DNA of 62,735 nucleotides. It comes from Methyloprofundus sp. (GTDB lineage Bacteria; Pseudomonadota; Gammaproteobacteria; Methylococcales; Methylomonadaceae). The first letter of the stretch is position 1. Every line of letters begins with the position of its first letter. Location: positions 1-62,735 of the forward strand of contig JAQRMR010000055.1 in the NCBI GenBank assembly GCA_028599115.1. Reading direction: 5' to 3'. Positions 1 through 7,636 of this stretch are shown one piece after another. Under the pieces are notes generated by a model. It worked only from the letters and a program-made list of their open reading frames with translations, searched no databases and had not been told where the DNA came from. The position numbers and the translations under genes were made by a program.

Positions 1-432
1 AAGTACCCAGTTATGGGTAGTGGTGGTTTTATGAGTTACGCTACTGAATATATATCTGAAGAAAATACAATTATCTTGGGAAGAAAAGGGAATATCAATA
101 AACCAATTTTAGTAAAAGAAAAGTACTGGAATGTAGATACTGCATTTGGCTTGCACCCTAATAAATTAAAATTGAATTTTAATTATCTATATTATTTTTG
201 TATTAGGTACAACTTTGAGCAACACAATAAAACAGTGACTATACCAAGTCTAACAAAATCCACTTTGCTCTCCATAAAAATCCCACTTCCCCCAATCACC
301 CTACAAAACCAATTCGCAGAACGCATACTAGCCATAGAAGCCCAAAAACAACAAGCCCAAGCCAGCCTGCAAAAATCAAATGACTTATTTAATAGCCTGC
401 TGCAACGTGCGTTTAAGGGTGAGTTAACATGA
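1..432 (+). CDS. hsdS: Type I restriction-modification specificity subunit HsdS, 3' part only
   Basis: The reading frame is open from the first base (K-Y-P-V before the first Met), so the 5' end lies outside the window. The visible ~143 residues look like the second half of a target-recognition domain. They start with a YPVMGSGG segment, contain the IPLPPITLQNQFAERI stretch typical of the end of an HsdS half, and finish with a helix (about residues 100-140) of the conserved-region type that spaces the two recognition domains. HsdS gives sequence specificity to the HsdM/HsdR complex. hsdM should lie upstream, out of view. The stop overlaps an ATG (ATGA) that opens only a 21-codon frame. hsdR follows 2 kb downstream, beyond an inserted two-gene cassette. 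Confidence 0.88.
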   Translation, partial: KYPVMGSGGFMSYATEYISEENTIILGRKGNINKPILVKEKYWNVDTAFGLHPNKLKLNFNYLYYFCIRYNFEQHNKTVTIPSLTKSTLLSIKIPLPPITLQNQFAERILAIEAQKQQAQASLQKSNDLFNSLLQRAFKGELT

Positions 433-522
433 TAGCTAGTGATTTACTCCCTCAAGTGTTTGAAGTTTTGGAATTAACCCCGTTTAAACTGTAAAATGTG
501 CCTATATAGCCAAGGGTAGACC

Positions 523-1800
523 ATGAAAATAAATAAAATACAGATACAAAACTTTAAAGGGTTTGAAAACAAGTCGTTTTCCTTTAACTCACAAGTAACG
601 GTTTTGATTGGTGATAATGGTTCTGGTAAAACGACTATTTTAGAAGCTCTTTCATTTATTCTAGGTACTTTCTTTCTGGGAGTGGATGGCATTACTTCAC
701 GGCCATTGAAGCAAAGTGAAAAAAGAAGAGTAGCCCTTTCCTCTGATAATATTGAGGTTCAACTCCCTTTCTCTATTTCTGTTCAACACAGTTTGGCCGG
801 ACAAGATTTTAGCTGGGAAAGAAGCACTAATAAGAAGCTAGGTGGGGCAACAAGCTACAAAGGTGCTCGGGATCTTATTAATATGGCTGAAGCCTATACT
901 GATAGGGTAAGAGATAAGGATGTTATGCCTGATGATTTACCCTTAATTGCCTATTATGGAACAGGTCGCTTAGCCCGCGAGAAACATGAGAAGTTAACCT
1001 ATGCAAAAAAAGGCTCAAGATTAGATGGCTATTACATTGCATTAGATCCAACAACCTGTAAAAAACGTTTTTTAAGCTGGTTTAAAACCTTTGAGGATTC
1101 TAAATTAAAATTTAATAAGGATGATACGCTTTACATTGCCTTTACCAATGCTATTACAAGTATGGTTCCCAGCTGGAATAAGCTTCATTTTAGCTGGGAA
1201 TTAGACGATATGCTTGGCCAGTTAAATAATAAAGAATGGATGCCTTTTTCTGATTTAAGTGATGGGTATCAGAATATTATTCGTTTGGCAGCAGATATTG
1301 CTTATCGTGCGGTTACTCTAAACCCGCACCTTGGTGAGCAAGCTGTACTTGAAACTGAAGGTGTTGTGCTTATTGATGAACTGGATATGCACTTGCACCC
1401 AACATGGCAAAAAAATGTAATTGCAGACTTGAAGAAAACATTCCCAAAGATTCAGTTTATTATTACCACGCACTCGCCATTTATCGTGCAGTCACTGCGA
1501 GCAGATGAGTTGATTAACTTAGATCATCAAAGTGGTGAGTCTCCAATGATGAAAAGCATTGAGGAGATTGCAGAGAATGAGATGCATATTGCAGAACCTC
1601 AACGTAGTCAGCGTTTTCTGGAGATGCAATCTCTCGCGTCGAGATATTTTGATTTAATTGAGGATGGGAAAACATCTAAGAATAATGATGCAACTAGAGA
1701 GATAAAAAATCAGCTCGATAAAATAGAGTTAGAATTTAGTGAGGATCCTGTTTATGTCGCCTTAATGAAGGCTGAGCGGAAAACAGAACTCACCTCATGA
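523..1800 (+). CDS. ptuA: Septu-like AAA/SMC-type ATPase (PtuA-like)
   Basis: A 425-residue ATPase of the ABC/SMC-like AAA type. It has Walker A GDNGSGKT at residues 30-37, an LSDGYQN signature-like segment at about 245-251, Walker B LIDELD with D285/E286, and an H-loop ITTHSP with H317. The N-terminal MKINKIQIQNFKGF is typical of RecF/SMC-like defence ATPases. The last four bases overlap the start of the downstream HNH nuclease gene, which strongly suggests a coupled pair. ATPase plus TIGR02646-type HNH protein is the Septu (PtuA-PtuB) anti-phage architecture, also found as the effector of some retrons. No reverse transcriptase is visible here. The cassette sits between hsdS and hsdR. The assignment to Septu rests on pairing and motifs, not on a profile search. 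Confidence 0.75.
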   Translation: MKINKIQIQNFKGFENKSFSFNSQVTVLIGDNGSGKTTILEALSFILGTFFLGVDGITSRPLKQSEKRRVALSSDNIEVQLPFSISVQHSLAGQDFSWERSTNKKLGGATSYKGARDLINMAEAYTDRVRDKDVMPDDLPLIAYYGTGRLAREKHEKLTYAKKGSRLDGYYIALDPTTCKKRFLSWFKTFEDSKLKFNKDDTLYIAFTNAITSMVPSWNKLHFSWELDDMLGQLNNKEWMPFSDLSDGYQNIIRLAADIAYRAVTLNPHLGEQAVLETEGVVLIDELDMHLHPTWQKNVIADLKKTFPKIQFIITTHSPFIVQSLRADELINLDHQSGESPMMKSIEEIAENEMHIAEPQRSQRFLEMQSLASRYFDLIEDGKTSKNNDATREIKNQLDKIELEFSEDPVYVALMKAERKTELTS

Positions 1801-2438
1801 GACCTGTTGATAAGACTTTATTTCTTGGTAATCAAGTAAGCTACGATCCTTATGGTAAGGCAAAGGATCATTTGATTGAGGCGTTAGGTGATTTTTGTAG
1901 CTATTGCGAAAGACAAGGGGTTAGATCTGCATTGGCAGTTGAGCATATTGAAGATAAGGATACGCACCCCCTAAAGAAATATGATTGGAATAATTTCTTA
2001 TTGTCATGCACTAACTGTAACTCTATTAAAGCTAGAAAAGATATAACAGCTGCTTTATTGCCGGATAGAGATGACACTTTTAATATTTTCAGTTACTTGG
2101 AAGGTGGTTATATTAAGGTAAATGCAAGTGTCAATTTGGCAGTGAAGCCAAAAGCACAAGCCTTAATTGATTTGGTAGGACTGGATAGAATACCAAGTCG
2201 AAATGGGTATTCGGGAACAGATAATTTATGGCAGGGACGAAAAAAAAGCTGGGAGTTAGCTCAACGTTATCTTATTAAATATCAAAAAAATGAATGTGAT
2301 GTAGAAACGATAAATGATTTGGCTCTGAATAATGGTTTTTGGTCGGTCTGGATGACGGTGTTTCAAAATCACCCAGAGGTTCGACAAGCATTAATTGATT
2401 CCTTCCCGGGAACAAATGTCACATATTTTTCAGAGTGA
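1797..2438 (+). CDS. ptuB: Septu-like HNH endonuclease (PtuB-like)
   Basis: A 213-residue protein starting MRPVDK, as in the TIGR02646 family of HNH nucleases paired with defence ATPases. The zinc/HNH core is visible: C34-x2-C37, a VEHI segment with H50, N66 in WNNFLLSC, and C71-x2-C74 followed by N75 and K78. The family is thought to cut nucleic acid when its ATPase partner detects infection. Its ATG lies in the ATGA overlap with the ATPase gene, so the two are probably translationally coupled. The gene ends 9 bases before hsdR, so the cassette is inserted in frame-tight fashion within the restriction operon. Confidence 0.8.
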   Translation: MRPVDKTLFLGNQVSYDPYGKAKDHLIEALGDFCSYCERQGVRSALAVEHIEDKDTHPLKKYDWNNFLLSCTNCNSIKARKDITAALLPDRDDTFNIFSYLEGGYIKVNASVNLAVKPKAQALIDLVGLDRIPSRNGYSGTDNLWQGRKKSWELAQRYLIKYQKNECDVETINDLALNNGFWSVWMTVFQNHPEVRQALIDSFPGTNVTYFSE

Positions 2439-2447
2439 CTATTTAAT

Positions 2448-5400
2448 ATGAGTAACTTCACCTTTATCCAAGCAGACTTTCCTAGTTTGTATGCTGATGC
2501 ACTTGAAGCGGAACAGTTGACCTTTGTTTCCCCCAAAGCTGCTGCAATATTCTGCCGTAGCACTCTTGAGAATGCGATTAACTGGTTATATGACCATGAT
2601 GCCAAGCTAACACGCCCTTGGCGGGCTGATTTGAATACCTTAATGCATGAGCATTCATTTCAATCTTTATTTAATCGGGCTTTATTTGATCAGCTAAATT
2701 TAATCCGCAAAACGGGCAATATCGCGGCACACGGCAAGAATGTCAACCAGCAAGAGGCTTTGGCTTCGTTGCAGTATCTGTTTCGGTTTATGCGTTATCT
2801 TGCTATTGATTATGGTGAGACGATTCCTGAAACGCAGGTGTTTGATGAAAGCCTGATCCCAAGTGCTAACCCCCAGGCTGAAAGCGCACATGATGTGCAG
2901 GCTATGTTGGCTGAGGTGGAAGCTAAAAATAAGTCTGCCCGTGAAGCTGAGAAAAAACAAGCGGAGCTTGCCGATGAAAATACTGAATTAAAACAGCAAA
3001 TAGAACAACAACGCTTGGCTTTATCTGCCCGTAAAGCGCAGCGTGAGAAAGTGGTTGATATTGATGTTGAAGTACCTTTGTTGGTGTCAGAAGCCGAAAC
3101 ACGTCGCCGTTATATTGATGTGTCGCTTAAAGAGGCGGGTTGGGATGATTTACGTGACGGTTATGAGCTTGAATATGAAGTAACGGGAATGCCTGTTAGC
3201 ACCAACCGTAGCGGTATTGGTTATGTTGATTATGTCTTATGGGGTGATGATGGTTTGCCGCTTGCTGTTGTTGAAGCTAAAAAGACGATGGCAGATCCCC
3301 GCAAGGGTAAGCATCAAGCCGAGTTGTATGCTAATTGTTTAGAGCAAATGCACGGGCAACGTCCTATTATTTTTTACAGTAATGGTTTTGAAACTTACCT
3401 TTGGGATGACCAGTTTTATCCTGAACGTGAAGTGCAGGGCTTTTATGATAAAGATGAACTGGCTTTATTGATTGATCGCCGTGTTACGCGAGTTGATTTG
3501 CGTGAGTTTAAGGTTAATAAGGCAATATCGGGGCGGGCTTATCAATTGCAAGCCATTGTACGCGTGGCTGAAAATACGGTGTCTACTAATCAGCAAGGTC
3601 AGTTACGTGGTCGTGCTAGACAAAGTTTGTTGGTGATGGCAACGGGGAGTGGTAAAACAAGAACCGCTGCGGCTATTGTGGATATGTTGACCAAGTGTAA
3701 TTGGGCAAAGCGTGTGCTGTTTTTGGCAGATCGTAATGCCTTAGTCTCTCAAGCTAAAAATGCGTTTAATGAATATTTACCGCATTTATCAGCGATTGAT
3801 TTAACCAAAGAGAAAGAAGATAACAGTACGCGCTTAGTGTTTTCTACCTATCCCAGCATTATGAACCGTATTGATGGTATGAATGATGGCGAGCGTTTTT
3901 ATGGGGTTGGTCACTTTGACTTAATCATTATTGATGAGGCGCATCGCTCTGTTTACCAGAAGTATAAGGCGATTTTTGATTATTTTGATGCCTTATTAGT
4001 TGGTCTAACAGCGACACCAAAGAAAGAGGTGGATCATAATACCTATGGCTTGTTTGGTATTGAGGATGATAACCCAACTTTTGCTTATGAATTAAACACG
4101 GCGGTGGCTGAAGGTTATCTTGTGCCACCTAAAGCGGTGTCTGTACCGTTGAAGTTTGTACGGGATGGGATTCATTACAATGACTTGTCAGAAGCTGAGC
4201 AAGCGCAGTATGAAGAGAAGTTTGGTGACCCAACTGAAGGCGAGGCTGCTGAAGATATATCCAGTACGGCATTAAATACATGGCTGTTTAATACTGATAC
4301 GGTTGATAAAGTACTTGCGCATTTAATGACGAATGGCGTTAAGGTGCAAGGCGGTGATAAGTTGGGTAAAACCATTATCTTTGCCAAAAACCATACCCAT
4401 GCGGTGTTTATAGAAGCACGGTTTAATAAGAACTATCCTGAATATGCAGGTAAGTTTCTGCGTGTGATAGATAACTATGAAACTAAAGCCCAAAACCTAT
4501 TAGAAATCTTTGTTGATCCTTATGAGGAGCAGGAACCACAAATAGCGGTGTCGGTCGATATGATGGATACGGGTGTTGATGCGCCGCGTGTGGTTAATCT
4601 GGTGTTCTTTAAGCAGGTGAAATCTGCAACGAAGTTTTGGCAAATGATTGGACGTGGTACGCGTTTGTGTCCTGATTTATTTGGACAGGGACAAGATAAA
4701 GAAGACTTTTTGATCTTTGATTATTGCCAGAACTTTGAGTTCTTTGATGCTAACCCTGATGGTGTTGAAGGTAAGGTTGTCAAAAGCTTAACCCAGCAGG
4801 TATTTGAAGCTAAGTTAGAAGTGGCACTATTGATTAGGGAAAAAACAGAAAGTACTGATGAGCAAAGGGAGTTGGCTGCCTCATACATCAACGAACTACA
4901 TGCATTAGTATCATCACTTGATAAAGAGCGGTTTGTTGTTAAGGCTGCATTACGCGAGGTGGTAGAGTTTAGTCAGAAATCACGCTGGGATAGTGTATCT
5001 AAAGGCGATATGCTGGAGATTAATACGCATCTGTCATCATTGGTCTTACCCGCTAAAGAGGATGATGAGCAGGCAAGACGCTTTGATATTTTGATCTTGA
5101 ACTATCAACTGGCACTGTTAACAGGTGCATACAGTACAGATCGCTATATCAATAAGATAAGTGGCATCGCTAATGATCTATTGGGAAAACAGAATATCCC
5201 TGCTGTTGCTTTGCAAGTGATGATGTTAAATGATTTACAGTCTGAACCGTTCTGGATGGCTGTTAATATCAATCGCCTAGATGAGGTGCGCTTGGCACTG
5301 CGTGACTTGATGAAGTACCTTGATACAAGCGAGCAGCTTAATATTATTACTAGCTTTGAAGATGAGCTTGATTACGGTGGCGTTGCTGAACATGATCTTA

Positions 5401-5906
5401 TTCCTGCCTATGGTAGATTGCAGAGCTATAAAGACCGAGTGGAATCGTATGTACGTAATCATAAAGATCACCTTGTTATTCAAAAGCTGAAAACTAATAA
5501 GCCCATTACTGAAACTGAGATTAACACACTGGAAAGTATTTTATTTGATGGTAAAACGGTCGGTACAAAGCAGGAGTATATCGATAATTATGGCGATAAA
5601 CCGTTAGGCGTATTTATTCGTGGCATTGTGGGGTTAGATGTTACCGCTGCTCAAGATGCCTTTGCTGATTTTATTCAGTTGGGATCATTACGTGGCGACC
5701 AAATGACCTTCATGAATACCATCATCACGCATTTAAGTAAGAATGGATTTATTGATAAAGCGATGCTTTTTGACCCTCCTTTTACCAATCTTCACCAAGA
5801 TGGCTTGGTGGGTGTTTTTAATGATGCGGCTGCTATGAAAGTGATTCATTTGATTGATAGGGTTAATGGCAATGCGTTGGCAGTTGGGAATGTTGTTTTT
5901 AAATAG
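2448..5906 (+). CDS. hsdR: Type I restriction enzyme R subunit HsdR (with N-terminal DUF4145 domain)
   Basis: The 1152-residue motor and nuclease subunit of a type I restriction enzyme. Residues 1 to about 130 resemble a DUF4145 domain, followed by a charged coiled-coil-like stretch (about 145-200). The PD-(D/E)xK nuclease has D261 in GYVDYVLW and E276-A-K278. The helicase has Walker A ATGSGKT at 398-404, DEAH at 496-499, the motif V/VI region DTGVDAPRVV and MIGRGTRLCPD, and an EcoEI-type C-terminal region. It translocates DNA by ATP hydrolysis and cleaves unmodified DNA with HsdM/HsdS. It starts 9 bases after the ptuB-like gene and is probably co-transcribed with it. Length is normal and no frameshift is seen. 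Confidence 0.93.
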   Translation: MSNFTFIQADFPSLYADALEAEQLTFVSPKAAAIFCRSTLENAINWLYDHDAKLTRPWRADLNTLMHEHSFQSLFNRALFDQLNLIRKTGNIAAHGKNVNQQEALASLQYLFRFMRYLAIDYGETIPETQVFDESLIPSANPQAESAHDVQAMLAEVEAKNKSAREAEKKQAELADENTELKQQIEQQRLALSARKAQREKVVDIDVEVPLLVSEAETRRRYIDVSLKEAGWDDLRDGYELEYEVTGMPVSTNRSGIGYVDYVLWGDDGLPLAVVEAKKTMADPRKGKHQAELYANCLEQMHGQRPIIFYSNGFETYLWDDQFYPEREVQGFYDKDELALLIDRRVTRVDLREFKVNKAISGRAYQLQAIVRVAENTVSTNQQGQLRGRARQSLLVMATGSGKTRTAAAIVDMLTKCNWAKRVLFLADRNALVSQAKNAFNEYLPHLSAIDLTKEKEDNSTRLVFSTYPSIMNRIDGMNDGERFYGVGHFDLIIIDEAHRSVYQKYKAIFDYFDALLVGLTATPKKEVDHNTYGLFGIEDDNPTFAYELNTAVAEGYLVPPKAVSVPLKFVRDGIHYNDLSEAEQAQYEEKFGDPTEGEAAEDISSTALNTWLFNTDTVDKVLAHLMTNGVKVQGGDKLGKTIIFAKNHTHAVFIEARFNKNYPEYAGKFLRVIDNYETKAQNLLEIFVDPYEEQEPQIAVSVDMMDTGVDAPRVVNLVFFKQVKSATKFWQMIGRGTRLCPDLFGQGQDKEDFLIFDYCQNFEFFDANPDGVEGKVVKSLTQQVFEAKLEVALLIREKTESTDEQRELAASYINELHALVSSLDKERFVVKAALREVVEFSQKSRWDSVSKGDMLEINTHLSSLVLPAKEDDEQARRFDILILNYQLALLTGAYSTDRYINKISGIANDLLGKQNIPAVALQVMMLNDLQSEPFWMAVNINRLDEVRLALRDLMKYLDTSEQLNIITSFEDELDYGGVAEHDLIPAYGRLQSYKDRVESYVRNHKDHLVIQKLKTNKPITETEINTLESILFDGKTVGTKQEYIDNYGDKPLGVFIRGIVGLDVTAAQDAFADFIQLGSLRGDQMTFMNTIITHLSKNGFIDKAMLFDPPFTNLHQDGLVGVFNDAAAMKVIHLIDRVNGNALAVGNVVFK

Positions 5907-5965
5907 CTTTGGCCGTGTTAAGGAAGGATGCTGATCAGAAAACAACAGATTATGTTGTGGTGGGT

Positions 5966-6088
5966 GTAACTTCTCATTATCCACAGGATCGAACTCCTGA
6001 ATAAATGGAACGCAGGTCTTTAGCCTGCATTGATTCAGCGGCAGGCTAAAGGCCTGCGTTCCAGTGCTCGTTGATAATGAGAAGTTAC
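5966..6088. mobile_element. MITE-like element, copy 1 (123 bp)
   Basis: A 123-bp non-coding element with 16-bp terminal inverted repeats: GTAACTTCTCATTATC at 5966-5981 and its exact reverse complement at 6073-6088. It is flanked by a perfect 9-bp direct repeat GTGGTGGGT (5957-5965 and 6089-6097), which looks like a target-site duplication. Inside is a second palindrome with 23-bp arms (6006-6028 and 6041-6063; one G-T mismatch) around a 12-base loop. Copies of identical length lie at 37409-37531 and 62500-62622 in the same orientation. There is no coding capacity, so mobility would need a transposase in trans. GTAA ends and 8-9 bp duplications are compatible with an IS66-type transposase, but that is a guess. 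Confidence 0.85.
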
Positions 6089-6133
6089 GTGGTGGGTATA
6101 CTAATTACATCACTGTAAGCAGGTAGCTTGTTT

Positions 6134-6157
6134 GGGGTAGGAAGTCCTTCCTACCCC
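6134..6157. other. GC-rich hairpin between hsdR and hflD
   Basis: GGGGTAGGAAG at 6134-6144 is the exact reverse complement of 6147-6157. The element sits 5 bases downstream of the minus-strand hflD stop. Neither side has the T-run of an intrinsic terminator. It may still protect the 3' end of the hflD transcript. Confidence 0.4.
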
Positions 6158-6162
6158 TGATG

Positions 6163-6801
6163 TTATTGTTCCTCTTTAGCGATCTCACTTAATAAAAACT
6201 CTACTTCAGCCAGCATTTTTTTTCTAAAGAACAAAAATCGCCAACGGCTCCCGCCACATTGCCGCCAAAGCATTGTTGAACGAATACCAGCTAATAATAG
6301 GCTGCGAATTTTATTAATCACTTCTTGTGATGACAAATACGATGGATCACCGTTGACCATAATTCTTGGGGCTAAGGTGCTGACCGTTGTGTGGTAAATA
6401 TCTGCAATATTAGCCAATACATTTCCATGGGTAGCGCCGAAATGTTCACTTTGTTGGCTAGCCACTTCTAATTTCTGATGGACTTTACTTTGCATATCCG
6501 GGTAATCAGAAAACTTACTTTCTAAAAAAACCAAAGAGGCGACATACCGTGCTTGATCAGGGTTGGTCAGTTGGTTGGTGCTCAGTTGTTTTTGTAATTG
6601 TTGCAAGCCGGTTTTTACGCCTGCCAGTCCGCCGTAAATGTCTGCAGGGTTGTCGACATTAAAAGCGATCAAGCTTTCAATGCTGGCTTTAAATGCATCG
6701 GCATCCGCTTTTCCAGTTGTGGCAAGTTGATGAACTAAATAAACAGACTGGGCGACACCAGCAAGTGCAATGCTTTGGTAGGTGAGTGTTTTAAATGACA
6801 T
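6163..6801 (-). CDS. hflD: HflD-family protein (DUF489), high-frequency lysogenization protein homologue
   Basis: 212 residues, the usual length of HflD (YcfC) proteins. The YQSIALAGVAQSVYLVHQLA opening and the C-terminal LLLAGIRSTMLWRQCGG segment match the family, in which E. coli HflD is a peripheral inner-membrane protein that antagonises lambda CII. Its general cellular role is poorly known. In many gammaproteobacteria it lies beside mnmA/purB. Here it instead follows a rhodanese gene with a 3-base gap and is probably translated from the same minus-strand mRNA. Confidence 0.9.
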   Translation of the reverse strand: MSFKTLTYQSIALAGVAQSVYLVHQLATTGKADADAFKASIESLIAFNVDNPADIYGGLAGVKTGLQQLQKQLSTNQLTNPDQARYVASLVFLESKFSDYPDMQSKVHQKLEVASQQSEHFGATHGNVLANIADIYHTTVSTLAPRIMVNGDPSYLSSQEVINKIRSLLLAGIRSTMLWRQCGGSRWRFLFFRKKMLAEVEFLLSEIAKEEQ

Positions 6802-6804
6802 AAA

Positions 6805-7239
6805 TTAGCAAGGTTGGGTTGTAGTGCAAGTAGTCTGAGTGGGACGTTTTTCACGTAACCATGAGCTAATCCCTGTTGATAAGTGTGCAATGTGTGACAT
6901 GTTTAATTGGCTGCTTAAGTAAGTACCTACGCGTCCACTACGGTTTCCTGAGTGACAAACCAAGATAACTTCTTGGTCAGGCGATGATTTAAGTGATTGC
7001 AGTGTATTAACCCATTTTTCAGGATCTGAATTTCCATTTTTATCAAAAAAATTTAACGGGTGGCTGCCAGGAATGATACCGGTTTGTTGCCATTCTTGCT
7101 TGGTTCGTATGTCAATCACTAAAGCGCCTGCATTGATTTTTTCTTGCATGTCAGCGGTGGATAGGTTTTTTAAGTTTTCCGCAGAAAGAAGGGGAGATAT
7201 AAAAATCGACAGAAATAAAAGAACTTGAGTAATACGCAT
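6805..7239 (-). CDS. Periplasmic single-domain rhodanese
   Basis: 144 residues with an N-terminal signal peptide (MRITQVLLFLSIFISPLLSA, cleavage after about residue 20) and one rhodanese domain. The active-site loop is CHSGNRSG, with the catalytic cysteine at C95, and VIDIRTKQEW is the usual N-terminal rhodanese motif. Exported PspE-like rhodaneses carry sulfane sulfur on the loop cysteine, but the physiological acceptor is rarely known. The extreme C-terminus carries two more cysteines (C138 and the last residue, C144), which could form a disulfide or bind metal. It is the first gene of a pair with hflD and is divergent from copZ-copA (112 bases between starts). Confidence 0.88.
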   Translation of the reverse strand: MRITQVLLFLSIFISPLLSAENLKNLSTADMQEKINAGALVIDIRTKQEWQQTGIIPGSHPLNFFDKNGNSDPEKWVNTLQSLKSSPDQEVILVCHSGNRSGRVGTYLSSQLNMSHIAHLSTGISSWLREKRPTQTTCTTTQPC

Positions 7240-7351
7240 AGAATTTATCAGTTTGAATAAGTTAAAGTTGCTAAATTTATATCATGATTATTGTTTATGA
7301 GTCGAGTATGATAGAAAGTTATTTTATTATTTACTTATACTTAAGGGTGCA

Positions 7352-7567
7352 ATGATGACGGATAGCGTAAAACTAACAGTAACTGGGATGAAATGTGGTG
7401 GCTGTGAAAAAACAGTGACAGATAAATTAATGGCTGAAGAGGGAGTGTTGAAAGTTGTTGCGAATCATGCGGATGATGAAGTAACTGTTGAGTTTGATGG
7501 TAATGAAATTGAAGAAGATGATGTGATTGAGCTAATTGAAAAACTGGGTTTTGCGGTACAAGACTAA
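7352..7567 (+). CDS. copZ: CopZ-like copper chaperone (HMA domain)
   Basis: A 71-residue heavy-metal-associated domain protein with the metal-binding loop GMKCGGC near the N-terminus and an acidic C-terminal half (EIEEDDVIELIEKLGF). Small soluble proteins of this type carry Cu(I) in the cytoplasm and hand it to a P-type ATPase. The start is preceded by AAGGG at good spacing. A CPC-type Cu ATPase gene follows after 69 bases, which supports the copper assignment over other metals. Confidence 0.88.
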   Translation: MMTDSVKLTVTGMKCGGCEKTVTDKLMAEEGVLKVVANHADDEVTVEFDGNEIEEDDVIELIEKLGFAVQD

Positions 7568-7636
7568 GCTTAAATCATTAAAAAATGATTGAATTCAGAC
7601 AACAGGCATAAATGCCTATCAATATAGAGAAGAGCG

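Noticed and set aside
6134-6157. GC-rich hairpin as an intrinsic terminator for hflD
   Set aside because: No T-run follows on either strand, so it is listed only as a hairpin.
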